Assembly (NCBI GenBank): GCA_963663245.1
Contig: OY760143.1
Span: 1,860,001 to 1,924,000 of the forward strand
DNA: 64,000 nt
Source of the DNA: JAFGVL01 sp963663245
Lineage (GTDB): Bacteria; Bacteroidota; Bacteroidia; Bacteroidales; Paludibacteraceae
Direction of reading: 5' to 3'
The notes beneath the pieces are model-generated. The model ran no database searches and had not been told where the DNA came from. It was given only the letters and a program-made list of their open reading frames with translations. The position numbers were made by a program, and so were the translations under genes. Of this stretch, positions 27,159 through 36,132 are shown piece by piece (position 1 is the first letter of the stretch; every line of letters begins with the position of its first letter).

Positions 27159-28334
27159 ATGAGCAAAAATAACATTGTAGATTGGAATGTTGTTTATACT
27201 CAACAAGCTGGTCTATTACTAGGTGTATGTAGAAGGTATGTTAAGGACACAAAAATTGCCGAAGATCTTTTACATGATGGGTTTATTAAAGCTATAGAAA
27301 AGTCTGATTCATATAGTGGAAATGGAAGTATTGAAGGATGGCTTAGAAGAGTCGTTGTGAATAATGTATTGGAATATTTACGCAACGAAAAAAAGACTAG
27401 TTTCACTGATATAGGCAATGTTAGTTTGGCTGATGAAGTTGAAGTAGAAAAAAACGCAACTGATATAAAGTCAATTATTAAAAATTCGAACTTTTCACAA
27501 GAAGAATTGTTAGAGCTTATAGATCAATTACCTAATCATCACAAAGCGGTATTTAACCTACATGTAATTGATAATTATGCTCATAAAGAGATTGCGACCC
27601 TATTAAACATAGAACAAAGCACTTCTAAATCTCATTTATCAAGAGCAAGAAAAAAAATTCAACAACTGTTGGAAGAAAAAGTTTCTGAAATGAAAAAAGG
27701 AGAAGAAAATAAACGAAAGAAATTATTGGGAGCCCTTCCTCTTATCGCTGGAAGTGCAAAAGCCAATTCTATTGATCGTTTATTTAAAAATGCTTTTTTA
27801 AACTATAAACTTCCTACTCCTAACATGCCCGAGTATTTCAAAAAAAAACTCAGCAATGCTAAACCTTTAAAAAAAACATCTAAAACAACGGTTACAAAAT
27901 CTTCATCTCGTTTGTATTGGGGAGGTGGTATTGTCGGAGCTCTAATTATTGGGACCGTTGCCTACAATGGTTTTTTTCCAAATGAAATAAAGAAACAAAA
28001 ATCTTTTATTTTACCTACTACTGAAAAAGAAATATCCTCAAAAAAATCAGATCAAGAGAACGTAGTTACGCCACCTGAAAGCAAAAAAAATAAGGATAAG
28101 ACAACTAAAGCTTTAACAAATGAAAAAGCTGAAGCTTATGCTGCCATCAAAAAATTACCCAAAGAACCCGTTGAAGAAATTGAACCAGAAAGAATTAATA
28201 AACAAAAGCTTTCAAAAGAGAATAAACAAACAACTGCTGATACAGTAAAAAAAGAACCTGTTGTCGTTCGTAGACAAGTAGTGATTCGTAAGCAAGTCGT
28301 ATTAGATGAAAATGAGCAAGGCATAAAAAAATAA
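27159..28334 (+). CDS. ECF-type sigma factor fused to a membrane segment and extracytoplasmic tail (copy 1)
   Basis: 391 residues, about twice the length of a normal ECF sigma factor. Sigma region 2 (about 10-80; YVKDTKIAEDLLHDGFIKA, GWLRRVVVNNVLEYLR) and region 4 (about 115-170; LPNHHKAVFNLHVIDNYAHK, SKSHLSRARKKIQQLL) are intact. A linker with ANSIDRLFKNAF (about 202-213) leads to one predicted membrane helix (about 253-273) and a charged, Lys-rich tail ending in RRQVVIRKQVVLDE. A separate anti-sigma gene is absent, so the C-terminal half may be an in-cis membrane anchor or anti-sigma. Its stop overlaps the start of the barrel gene (TAATG). Confidence 0.8.
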   Translation: MSKNNIVDWNVVYTQQAGLLLGVCRRYVKDTKIAEDLLHDGFIKAIEKSDSYSGNGSIEGWLRRVVVNNVLEYLRNEKKTSFTDIGNVSLADEVEVEKNATDIKSIIKNSNFSQEELLELIDQLPNHHKAVFNLHVIDNYAHKEIATLLNIEQSTSKSHLSRARKKIQQLLEEKVSEMKKGEENKRKKLLGALPLIAGSAKANSIDRLFKNAFLNYKLPTPNMPEYFKKKLSNAKPLKKTSKTTVTKSSSRLYWGGGIVGALIIGTVAYNGFFPNEIKKQKSFILPTTEKEISSKKSDQENVVTPPESKKNKDKTTKALTNEKAEAYAAIKKLPKEPVEEIEPERINKQKLSKENKQTTADTVKKEPVVVRRQVVIRKQVVLDENEQGIKK

Positions 28335-29062
28335 TGAAAAACAAATTACAGCTATTAACTGGATTTTTTTTTATTCTAATTCAGTTAAGTTATTCTCAAA
28401 TAGAAGCCCCACAAGACACTGTATTCCTAGTTGATACTCTTATTGTTTTTGACACTGTGAAAATTGCAAAAAAAGTAGTTGTTGAAAATGAAAAAATTGA
28501 AGAAAAAGATAGCTTACCCACTCCTATTAAGGAAGATTATGTAACTCTGATTACAGACAGCTCAGGCAACAAAAATGATAGAGATAAAATTCCAAAGGCA
28601 ATAGTAATGTCTGTTGCTGACTACATGTATATTAGTGTTGGTTACAGTTATGATATTAATAATTTTTATGGAGCAGTTTCTTTTGGATATAACTTCCATA
28701 AACAATATCCTTTAATTCTTGGACTTGGAGGAGGTTATTACATTCCTATCACGAACAAAATATATTTTCGACCAGCAATCTACAGCTACCTATATCTTCC
28801 TTTAAGTTTTAATTTTGGAACAACCAACTACAACCACTTATGTATTGGGTTTAAGTATATATATTCTGATGATATAGCATTTCAACTAACACCAAGCATC
28901 TATTTTAGTCCCAAAAGTTATATTCATAGCCAGGAACAATACAATAACATCATTGATTATGTAAGTCCAATTGCACCCTTGTATTCAGAAAAAACTAGCT
29001 CTAATGAATACTATGATATAGGGTTTGGTATATCCCTAGGAATCGAATTCATGTTTGAATAA
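28334..29062 (+). CDS. Small outer-membrane barrel-like protein, partner of copy 1
   Basis: 242 residues. The signal peptide ends YSQIEA. A Ser/Asp/Val-rich segment (DTVFLVDTLIVFDTVKI) is followed by about eight probable transmembrane beta strands (MYISVGYSYDINNFYGAVSF, LGLGGGYYIPI, DIGFGISLGIEFMFE) ending in an aromatic residue-rich strand, as in small outer-membrane barrels. No named family recognised. It is translationally coupled to the sigma fusion by a one-base overlap, and has a paralogue in the same position of the second module. Confidence 0.7.
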   Translation: MKNKLQLLTGFFFILIQLSYSQIEAPQDTVFLVDTLIVFDTVKIAKKVVVENEKIEEKDSLPTPIKEDYVTLITDSSGNKNDRDKIPKAIVMSVADYMYISVGYSYDINNFYGAVSFGYNFHKQYPLILGLGGGYYIPITNKIYFRPAIYSYLYLPLSFNFGTTNYNHLCIGFKYIYSDDIAFQLTPSIYFSPKSYIHSQEQYNNIIDYVSPIAPLYSEKTSSNEYYDIGFGISLGIEFMFE

Positions 29063-29166
29063 AAAAATTTCACATTTATTAACACGCAAAACTGTAACCT
29101 TTTATTATTAATCAGTCATTATAACAAGAAGTTTTACTTTTTGGTTGGTAAAAAAGTAGTCTTTAC

Positions 29167-29203
29167 TAAAGCCGGTAGTCTTAATTGATTATCGGCTTTT
29201 TTA
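29167..29203 (+). terminator. Terminator after module 1
   Basis: AAAGCCGGT and ATCGGCTTT arms (one G.T pair) around a short loop, followed by a T-run at 29197-29202. Confidence 0.7.
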
Positions 29204-29400
29204 ACACATTATCTTTTTAACATTTCTTTCTGTAACCTTTGGGATTTTTTTAGTCTTATAATTAAAGAGGCTTTACTGTAGTACGTTAAAGCATAAAATA
29301 AGAATCTTCTAACAATTAGATATTAATGAACATGATTCTAAGAATTAGTCGTTTTTTCTTTAATAAAGGTGGTTTTAACATTAGATTATATATTTTTTTG

Positions 29401-29408
29401 TATTTTTG
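29401..29408 (+). promoter_or_regulatory. Promoter -7 box for second sigma/barrel module
   Basis: TATTTTTG matches TAnnTTTG 25 bases before the ATG at 29434; no clear -33. Confidence 0.55.
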
Positions 29409-29433
29409 AGCTGAATTTAAGTTCAAAAATATC

Positions 29434-30600
29434 ATGAAGACAAAACAAGTAGACTGGACAGACATATACAATAGTGAGAGCGGAAAGCTCCTAGCTGTGC
29501 TTAGAAGATATGTTTCAGATATTCAAGTTGCTGAAGATATTCTTCATGAGAGTTTTATTAAAGCTATGCAAGCCATTGAATCCTATAAAAATAAAGGAGC
29601 TTTTGAAGCATGGTTAAAACAAATAACAATTCACACTGCTTTGGACTATATCAAGAACATAAAGAAACAGACTTTTGTAGATGTTGACGAAACAGCAATT
29701 GCTGATGAATCAACAAATACTTTAGCAAATTCTAACAGAAAAGACAACATTCAAAATGCTGACTTCTCTAAAGAAGAGCTTCTTGATATTATCGATCAAC
29801 TACCAACAAATCAAAAGTCAGTATTTAACTTACATGTAATTGATGGATACTCTCACAAAGAAATATCCAGCATATTATCAATTACAGAAAATGTTTCAAA
29901 AACTACTTTATCAAGAACTAGAAAAAAAGTTCAAGAATTGCTTCATGAGAAAGCAGCGAAAAAGATAAACAAGAAGAAAAAACGTCGTGGTGTATTTGCA
30001 CTTATGTCTACAGCAACATTCTCTAGTGCAAATGCCATGGACAAGCTTTTCCAGAATGCATTTAAGAATGATTTTATTACTACTACGACTCCTTTAGGCT
30101 CAATAAGTCCACAATTCCAACACATCCTAAACCAAGCAAAACCGCTGCTTATTAAATCAAGTATTGGAATTGTAAAAACAGGAGCTATAATTCTTGCAGG
30201 TGCCACAACTGCAGCATGTGTAACTTATAGTATTGTTGACAACAACACCAATACAATTGCAGATGAGAATATTACTACTGAAGAAATCATGATAACTACT
30301 GAACTAATACCAAACGCAGTTATCTTTGATACCATTAAAGAAATTAATACAAAAACAACGAATTCGAATACAAAAACAAACACAAAAGAAAAGCCAATAT
30401 CTGCAAAAAAAATAGAGCTCACTACTTATAAAAAAGACGATAATACAAAAAAAAATAATACTTTTGCACTTCAAACAGCAAAAGTATTAGACTCTGTACC
30501 AAAACCAGTAATAGTTGATAAGGATCAGATTGATACCATACAAGATGTTGTTTCAAAGAAACAGGTCGTTATAAAAAAGAAAGTCTATATTAAAAGATGA
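29434..30600 (+). CDS. ECF-type sigma factor fused to a membrane segment and extracytoplasmic tail (copy 2)
   Basis: 388 residues, collinear with copy 1. Sigma region 2 is at about 8-80 (YVSDIQVAEDILHESFIKA, AWLKQITIHTALDYIK) and region 4 at about 113-170 (LPTNQKSVFNLHVIDGYSHK, SKTTLSRTRKKVQELL). The same linker box appears as ANAMDKLFQNAF (about 200-211). The predicted membrane helix is at about 246-266, and the tail ends KKQVVIKKKVYIKR. The sigma half is clearly conserved between copies, the rest is diverged except for the linker box and the tail's QVVI motif. The stop overlaps the start of its barrel gene (ATGA). Confidence 0.8.
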   Translation: MKTKQVDWTDIYNSESGKLLAVLRRYVSDIQVAEDILHESFIKAMQAIESYKNKGAFEAWLKQITIHTALDYIKNIKKQTFVDVDETAIADESTNTLANSNRKDNIQNADFSKEELLDIIDQLPTNQKSVFNLHVIDGYSHKEISSILSITENVSKTTLSRTRKKVQELLHEKAAKKINKKKKRRGVFALMSTATFSSANAMDKLFQNAFKNDFITTTTPLGSISPQFQHILNQAKPLLIKSSIGIVKTGAIILAGATTAACVTYSIVDNNTNTIADENITTEEIMITTELIPNAVIFDTIKEINTKTTNSNTKTNTKEKPISAKKIELTTYKKDDNTKKNNTFALQTAKVLDSVPKPVIVDKDQIDTIQDVVSKKQVVIKKKVYIKR

Positions 30601-31322
30601 TACCCTACAAGTTTTTTTTCATAAGCCTTACAATAATATTATTTAGCACCACAGCATATTCTCAAAACAACCTCCCCCCTAACAACTCTATAACTGAATT
30701 AATTTCAGATACTATATTTGAAACCGACACTTTGTATATTGAAGACTTAGACTCTGTAAAAATATCTAAAATTTTATACGACTCCATCCTAAACGTATTA
30801 AACTCTAAGGAAGAAGAGAAAATCCCAGTACAAGAGACTACAAACAATAATCATTTTAGAGAGGCATCATTAATTCTTTCTTACCACCACAACATTGGCA
30901 TTTCAACCAACATATTCTACAACTCATACTACTTACATGTCTCTGCAGGTATCAATTTAAATGAATACTATCCAATTATTGGAGGTTTAGGTTTAGGATA
31001 TGAGTATGCTATTAATAAAAAACTAAAGATATATCCTGAAATAATAAGCTTATGGTACTTCCCAACTCAATCTCTAAAAAAACCACAATTCAATAACCAC
31101 ATCCAATTAGGAATTGGCTATCAAGTAGCTAACAATATATGTATAAGATTCAAACCTAGTATTTATTTTGCATTCAAAAACAATGTATCAGGCAATGCTG
31201 AATACAATGAAATTATTCATATGATGAATCCATTCAAACCATTTTATGCTATTGAAACTGGAACAAATTCAACATTTGATATTGGAATTGGAAGCGTTAT
31301 TGAAGTGAGTTATTTATTTTAA
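30597..31322 (+). CDS. Small outer-membrane barrel-like protein, partner of copy 2
   Basis: 241 residues, nearly the same length as the module 1 partner. Signal peptide ends AYSQNN. A Ser/Asp-rich segment (DTIFETDTLYIEDLDSVKIS) is followed by probable beta strands (LHVSAGINLNEYYPIIGGLG, LGYEYAINKKLKIYPE, DIGIGSVIEVSYLF). The parallel to the other partner is visible in NEYYPIIGGLGLGYEYAI versus HKQYPLILGLGGGYYIPI. ATGA overlap with the sigma fusion indicates coupled translation. Likely outer-membrane; function unknown. Confidence 0.7.
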   Translation: MIPYKFFFISLTIILFSTTAYSQNNLPPNNSITELISDTIFETDTLYIEDLDSVKISKILYDSILNVLNSKEEEKIPVQETTNNNHFREASLILSYHHNIGISTNIFYNSYYLHVSAGINLNEYYPIIGGLGLGYEYAINKKLKIYPEIISLWYFPTQSLKKPQFNNHIQLGIGYQVANNICIRFKPSIYFAFKNNVSGNAEYNEIIHMMNPFKPFYAIETGTNSTFDIGIGSVIEVSYLF

Positions 31323-31411
31323 AATCATATTATATTCAGCTAAAGCACTAAAAAAACTATTCTAGATAATTAGTAATTAAAGCACAGGAAGTATAATCGC
31401 TAAATAAATCT

Positions 31412-31419
31412 TACATTTG
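31412..31419 (+). promoter_or_regulatory. Promoter -7 box for the lipoprotein trio
   Basis: TACATTTG matches TAnnTTTG 17 bases before the first lipoprotein ATG (31437). Confidence 0.6.
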
Positions 31420-31436
31420 TAACAAATTTTTAAGAT

Positions 31437-32699
31437 ATGAAGCTAACCAAACCATTTTACTTTTTATTCTACTTCCTATTAACATCATCTTGCACTTCCC
31501 TTGATTATAACAATGATATCTTAGTTGTTAATCCATCAATTGATACTTTTGAATCAAGTAATACTAATATTACTTCATGTACAATCGATTTTATAATTAA
31601 AGATAATGGCGGTGCTGAGATTACAGAAGTTGGTGTTTGCTGGTCTGACGAGATGGAGCCTACGATAAAGAGTAATCACAAAAAATGTGAGATTAACAAC
31701 AAACATTCATACAATACAACCATTGATAAACTTTCTGCAGGAAAAAGCTATAAAGTAAGGGCATATGCAAAAAACAAAAACGGCTGTGGATACAGCTCGT
31801 CCACTACAATAAATACTTTAGATGGAGAAACTGCTATTACGACAAATAATGTTTCAAAGATACAAACATCAACAGCTTCATTTAACGGAAATGTATTAGA
31901 CATAGCTAATTTCACAGCAACAGAAAAAGGGTTTTGTTGGAGCACGTCACAAAACCCGACTAAAAATGATAACTTTATTACAACAACGAGTACAAATAAT
32001 ATAATAAACTCAAACATAACTGGCTTAATTGCAAGCACTACCTACTATGTAAAAGCATACGTAAGTAACTCTACTGAAATAGTATACGGAAACGAAGTCT
32101 CATTTAAAACCCTTAACACATCCTACACATTACAACCAGGACCAACTGATTCAAAATGTGCATACATTAGGTCTCTTTGGCCAACTGACAACGCTGGAGG
32201 ATCAGGATTTCAAGCACTTGCATGGACAGTCTCTGGCTCTCCTAATACAGCAAGAAGCCTTATCGATTTTGATTTCTCTTCTATACCCGAAGGGACAAGG
32301 ATTACAAGCGCATACCTTTCTTTATACAATGACCCAAACCCTTTAGGAAACAATAGTGGAAAACATTCTGAAGCGAGTGTATATCCAGCAACAGGAGGTG
32401 ATAATGTAGCCTATCTAAAAAGAATAACATCTACTTGGGAAGCTAGCACTGTTTCATGGAACGAACAACCAACAATCACTGAAACCAATAGAGTTTACAT
32501 TCACCCAAGCACTGATGCACATGAAGATTATCTCGACATTAATGTTACTGCATTAATACAGGACATCATCAATAACAAAGCAAGTAGTTTTGGATTTATG
32601 ATTATGCTTGAAACAGAGGCCTATTATCGCTTATTAATATTTGGAGGTAGTGAAAATGCAGACCCTACAAAAAGACCAAAACTAGTAATTAATATTTAA
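31437..32699 (+). CDS. Lipoprotein with two FN3-like repeats and DNRLRE domain (paralogue 1)
   Basis: 420 residues. Lipobox LTSSC (Cys 19). Two FN3-like repeats of the Bacteroidota type follow, marked by ITEVGVCWSDEMEPTI and EKGFCWSTSQNPT, each closing with YKVRAYAKNKNG or YYVKAYVSNSTEIVYG. The C-terminal ~190 residues form a DNRLRE-type domain (RSLIDFDFSSIPEGTRITSA, AYLSLYNDP, STWEASTVSWNEQPT), a fold found in carbohydrate-associated surface proteins. Probably outer-membrane, perhaps surface-exposed. It is the first of three tandem paralogues with 10-base gaps. Confidence 0.8.
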   Translation: MKLTKPFYFLFYFLLTSSCTSLDYNNDILVVNPSIDTFESSNTNITSCTIDFIIKDNGGAEITEVGVCWSDEMEPTIKSNHKKCEINNKHSYNTTIDKLSAGKSYKVRAYAKNKNGCGYSSSTTINTLDGETAITTNNVSKIQTSTASFNGNVLDIANFTATEKGFCWSTSQNPTKNDNFITTTSTNNIINSNITGLIASTTYYVKAYVSNSTEIVYGNEVSFKTLNTSYTLQPGPTDSKCAYIRSLWPTDNAGGSGFQALAWTVSGSPNTARSLIDFDFSSIPEGTRITSAYLSLYNDPNPLGNNSGKHSEASVYPATGGDNVAYLKRITSTWEASTVSWNEQPTITETNRVYIHPSTDAHEDYLDINVTALIQDIINNKASSFGFMIMLETEAYYRLLIFGGSENADPTKRPKLVINI

Positions 32700-32709
32700 G
32701 CTCTAAAGT

Positions 32710-34035
32710 ATGAGCCTTTTTAAAATAATATATATACTATTTTTAATTTCAGCACTTTCTTGTTGCACATCATTTGATTATAATGACAACATCCTAATTG
32801 TCAACCCATCTTTTGAAAATTTTGAAATAAGAAATACTGAAATTACTACATGTCAAATTAGTGCTAATTTAAAAAGTGATGGTGGTACTGAAATTACAGA
32901 AACTGGTGTTTGCTGGTCGGAGGAGATAGAACCAACAATTAAAAACCATTACAAAAAAAATTATAATAATAACACCTCCTTCCAACTAACTATTGAAAAC
33001 CTTTCTCCTAATAATACATATTACATTAGAGCCTATGCAAAAAACAAAAACGGATATGGATATAGCCCAACTATAAGTACAAGAACTCTAGGAGAAGAGA
33101 CAGCCGTGAGCATTGATCGCATTAGTAACATAGGCTTAACAACTGCTACATTAAATGGTTCTATTTCTGAGATCCCCAATTTCTCAATAACTCAAACTGG
33201 TTTTTGTTGGAGTATATATGAAAACCCTACTATAGACAATAGCGAAAAAGCTGTATCTTCAAATCCTTCCGTAGGAGCAATTAGTTCAAATATAACTAAT
33301 TTAAGTCCAGGAACAACCTATTATGTAAGAGCCTTTTCTTATGATAACTCTGAGGCTATTTATGGAATACAAAAATCATTTAAAACAGAAGATAGCTTTA
33401 CAGATATTGATGGAAACAGCTACAAAGCAATTAAAATAGGAGATCAAGTTTGGATGACAGAGAATTTAAAAACTAGTAAATACAGAGATGGTACTCCAAT
33501 ACCATATATAACTACTAGCGCTAGCTGGTCAACTGCAACTACTGGAGGGTATTGCGATTACCTACATACACCTGCAAATTCTACAAAATACGGAAAACTG
33601 TACAACTGGTATTCTATTATTGACAGCCACGACATAGCTCCTGAGGGATGGCATATTCCTAGTGATGAAGAATGGACTCAATTAGAAAATTATTTAATGG
33701 CACAAGGCTTAAGTTACGATGGCTCTATAACTAACAATGGAATTTCTAAATCTTTAGTTACCACTACGGAGTGGATTACATCTTCAGTTGAAGGAGCTCC
33801 TGGCAATAACCCCATTCTAAACAACAGTTCCGGATTTAACGGTTTATCTGCTGGAAAACGATATGCTAGTGGAACCTTTCTTTACCAAGGCACTGAATAT
33901 GCCTACTGGTGGAGCACGACAGAACAAGACGCAATATTATCTAAAGGAGCTGCTGTTGGGTATGACAGAAATTATTTAACCCACGGTAATTTCGAAAAAA
34001 CGAATGGATTTTCTGTTCGTTGTATAAAAGATTAA
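32710..34035 (+). CDS. Lipoprotein with two FN3-like repeats and FISUMP domain (paralogue 2)
   Basis: 441 residues. Lipobox ALSC (Cys 18). The N-terminal ~220 residues match paralogue 1 (NILIVNPSFENFEIRNTEIT, ITETGVCWSEEIEPTI, QTGFCWSIYENPT, TTYYVRAFSYDNSEAIYG). The C-terminal half is instead a FISUMP domain (DIDGNSYKAIKIGDQVWMTE, KYRDGTPIPY, YGKLYNWYS, PEGWHIPSDEEWTQLE, GFSVRCIKD). FISUMP is widespread in surface proteins of Fibrobacter and Bacteroidota, and its role is not established. The exchange of C-terminal domain within one tandem family is notable. Confidence 0.82.
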   Translation: MSLFKIIYILFLISALSCCTSFDYNDNILIVNPSFENFEIRNTEITTCQISANLKSDGGTEITETGVCWSEEIEPTIKNHYKKNYNNNTSFQLTIENLSPNNTYYIRAYAKNKNGYGYSPTISTRTLGEETAVSIDRISNIGLTTATLNGSISEIPNFSITQTGFCWSIYENPTIDNSEKAVSSNPSVGAISSNITNLSPGTTYYVRAFSYDNSEAIYGIQKSFKTEDSFTDIDGNSYKAIKIGDQVWMTENLKTSKYRDGTPIPYITTSASWSTATTGGYCDYLHTPANSTKYGKLYNWYSIIDSHDIAPEGWHIPSDEEWTQLENYLMAQGLSYDGSITNNGISKSLVTTTEWITSSVEGAPGNNPILNNSSGFNGLSAGKRYASGTFLYQGTEYAYWWSTTEQDAILSKGAAVGYDRNYLTHGNFEKTNGFSVRCIKD

Positions 34036-34045
34036 AATAAAAGGC

Positions 34046-35293
34046 ATGAAAAACAAAGCGATTTATTTTTTATTATCTTCAATGATAACATTAGCATCTT
34101 GCTCTTTATTTAAGGACAACGAAGACATATTAACTATCAATCCTTCTTTTGAAAATTTTGAGATAAATAATACAAATATTACTTCCTGTTTAATCACTGC
34201 GGAAATTAAAGATGATGGTGGTACTGAAGTCACAGAAACTGGTGTTTGTTGGTCGAGTGAAATGGAGCCAACAATAAACAATGAACATAAAAAATGTGAT
34301 GAGAATACGTACAAATTATTTCAACAAATAATTGAGAAACTATCTCCTAACAAAACCTATCATGTTAGAGCCTACGCAAAAAATAAAAAAGGGTATGGAT
34401 ATAGCAATAGCATTACGATAAAAACTTTAAGTGGAGAAACTGCTATCGCTACTGAAAGCAGCACAAATATTAACTTTACAACTGCAACATTAAATGCTAA
34501 TATATCTAACATATCCAATTTCATAATAACTAAAACTGGTTTTTGTTGGAGCACATCTCCAAATCCCACAACAGCGAACAATTACATTTCTACAATTTCT
34601 ACAGAGGGTTTAATAAGTTCAGACATATCTGGATTAACAGCTAGCACAACCTATTATGTTAGAGCCTATGTTAGTAATTCTAGTGAGGTGATATATGGAA
34701 ATGAGGTATCCTTCACAACAACGACAGTATTAACATTACAACCTGGCTCTGAAGGAAAAGATGGATATATAAACATGAACAGTAACACTCCACACGACCC
34801 CTACTATGGGTTAAATGCTCTTGCATGGACAAATAGTGGATTACCATTAACTACAAGAAGCCTAATAGAGTTTGACCTGTCAAGTATCCCTATTGAAACA
34901 AAGATTAGAAGTGCCTATTTATCTTTATATAATGACCCTACATCTTTAAATAATAGTGGTAAACACTCTGAGGCTAGCGTATACCCAACTACAGGAGGTG
35001 ATAATGGGGTTTACCTAAAAAGAGTAACTTCTCCGTGGGAAGAAGATATTGTGATTTGGGACACTCAACCCACTACAACTGATGTGAATCAAGTGTATCT
35101 AGAGCCAAGCACTGATCCTCATCAAGATTACGAAGATATTGATGTAACTGTATTAATTCAAGACATGCTTGACAATACCAATCATGGTTTTATGTTGACC
35201 CTAAAAACAGAAGAAATTTACAGAGGATTAGTTTTTGCATCTAGTGATAATGCAGACCCTACTAATCACCCTAAATTAGTAGTAACATATTAA
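34046..35293 (+). CDS. Lipoprotein with two FN3-like repeats and DNRLRE domain (paralogue 3)
   Basis: 415 residues. Lipobox LASC (Cys 19) followed by SLFKDNED, which resembles the Lys/acidic export signal that directs Bacteroidota lipoproteins to the cell surface. Same FN3-like pair (VTETGVCWSSEMEPTI, KTGFCWSTSPNPTT, YYVRAYVSNSSEVIYG) and a DNRLRE-type C-terminus (TRSLIEFDLSSIPIETKI, AYLSLYNDPTSLN, DIDVTVLIQDML) closely similar to paralogue 1. Last gene of the trio; a bidirectional terminator follows. Confidence 0.8.
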   Translation: MKNKAIYFLLSSMITLASCSLFKDNEDILTINPSFENFEINNTNITSCLITAEIKDDGGTEVTETGVCWSSEMEPTINNEHKKCDENTYKLFQQIIEKLSPNKTYHVRAYAKNKKGYGYSNSITIKTLSGETAIATESSTNINFTTATLNANISNISNFIITKTGFCWSTSPNPTTANNYISTISTEGLISSDISGLTASTTYYVRAYVSNSSEVIYGNEVSFTTTTVLTLQPGSEGKDGYINMNSNTPHDPYYGLNALAWTNSGLPLTTRSLIEFDLSSIPIETKIRSAYLSLYNDPTSLNNSGKHSEASVYPTTGGDNGVYLKRVTSPWEEDIVIWDTQPTTTDVNQVYLEPSTDPHQDYEDIDVTVLIQDMLDNTNHGFMLTLKTEEIYRGLVFASSDNADPTNHPKLVVTY

Positions 35294-35295
35294 TA

Positions 35296-35329
35296 ATAAA
35301 AAAGAGAAGTTAATTTTCCTCTCTTTTTT
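35296..35329. terminator. Bidirectional terminator
   Basis: AAAAAAGAGA and TCTCTTTTTT arms around a loop of about 12 bases, with A and T runs on both sides. It separates the convergent lipoprotein trio (plus) and universal-stress gene (minus). Confidence 0.7.
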
Positions 35330-36131
35330 AACCACAAAGCACATATAAATCTGCTCGTGGATTAATCAGCATTATTGGTACGGATGCATGATTGATACTT
35401 GCCAATTCTTTAGGTCCAAATAATATATCATCTAAGCCATAGGTTCTAGATGCTGAAACCATTACCATTCCTGCTCCCAATTCATCTGCTCGTTGCGTAG
35501 CTTCTAACTCTACTTTAAAACTATCCTTTTTAGCCTCTATTAAGCTGTGGTTTAATTTAAACTTATCTAACAAAGTACAAATAGCATCAGTATGTCGTTG
35601 TGCCTTAGGACCATAGTCTTTTGCTGGCATCATTAATATTTCTGATTGAAAAAAACGACCTAAACTACTGCTAAAAGGACCCTTCTCTCTATCTTCATTC
35701 AAGAAAGTAACTGGCACTAACACCCTACTTAAATCAACGGAAGAAAAATAGGGCTTAGTAAAGATATACGGAACACGTAACTCTCGCGACATTTTTAAAA
35801 AAGTAGCAACTTTATTATAACCCTTATTTTTCGACAACTGAAAAATCACCATAGAGGCTTCTGCATTTTCCATAAATGCATTAAAAGCTTCTTTTGTATC
35901 TAAAATATGACTTGTTACACCATATTTACATTTTCCAGATAAATCTTTCACCCATGTTTGAAGAAATGATTCTATCTCCCCTTTTGTTGCTTTAATCTTT
36001 TTATCTAAATAAGAAATAAAACAAAGAGGCTTTTCATAACCAGCTGATAACTTAAGAGCTAAATCAACTGCTTGTTCAGGGTATTCTTCGTGAGTAGTTA
36101 CAATAAATATATGTTCGATAAATGACTGCAT
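35328..36131 (-). CDS. Universal stress protein family (two-domain)
   Basis: 267 residues, consistent with two tandem Usp-like domains: the first begins EHIFIVTTHEEYPEQAVDLAL, and the second (from about 135) begins RVLVPVTFLNEDREKG and contains GAGMVMVSASRTYGLDDILFG and HASVPIMLINP. The canonical ATP-binding GxxGxxxx(G)S pattern is weak, so nucleotide binding is uncertain. Cytoplasmic. It is the last gene of a probable six-gene operon starting at the GSCFA gene; spacing to the preceding stop is one base. Confidence 0.75.
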   Translation of the reverse strand: MQSFIEHIFIVTTHEEYPEQAVDLALKLSAGYEKPLCFISYLDKKIKATKGEIESFLQTWVKDLSGKCKYGVTSHILDTKEAFNAFMENAEASMVIFQLSKNKGYNKVATFLKMSRELRVPYIFTKPYFSSVDLSRVLVPVTFLNEDREKGPFSSSLGRFFQSEILMMPAKDYGPKAQRHTDAICTLLDKFKLNHSLIEAKKDSFKVELEATQRADELGAGMVMVSASRTYGLDDILFGPKELASINHASVPIMLINPRADLYVLCG

Positions 36132-36132
36132 G

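Larger units (their letters stand above)
29063..29433 (+). other. Intergenic region between the two sigma/barrel modules
   Basis: About 370 bases with no coding frame I can support. It holds a terminator for module 1 (29167-29203) and the promoter of module 2 (29401-29408). No repeat linking the two modules at DNA level was seen. Confidence 0.5.

Noticed and set aside
29063..29433. Riboswitch or small RNA between the two sigma modules
   Set aside because: Only a simple terminator and a promoter are recognisable; no known aptamer core was seen.
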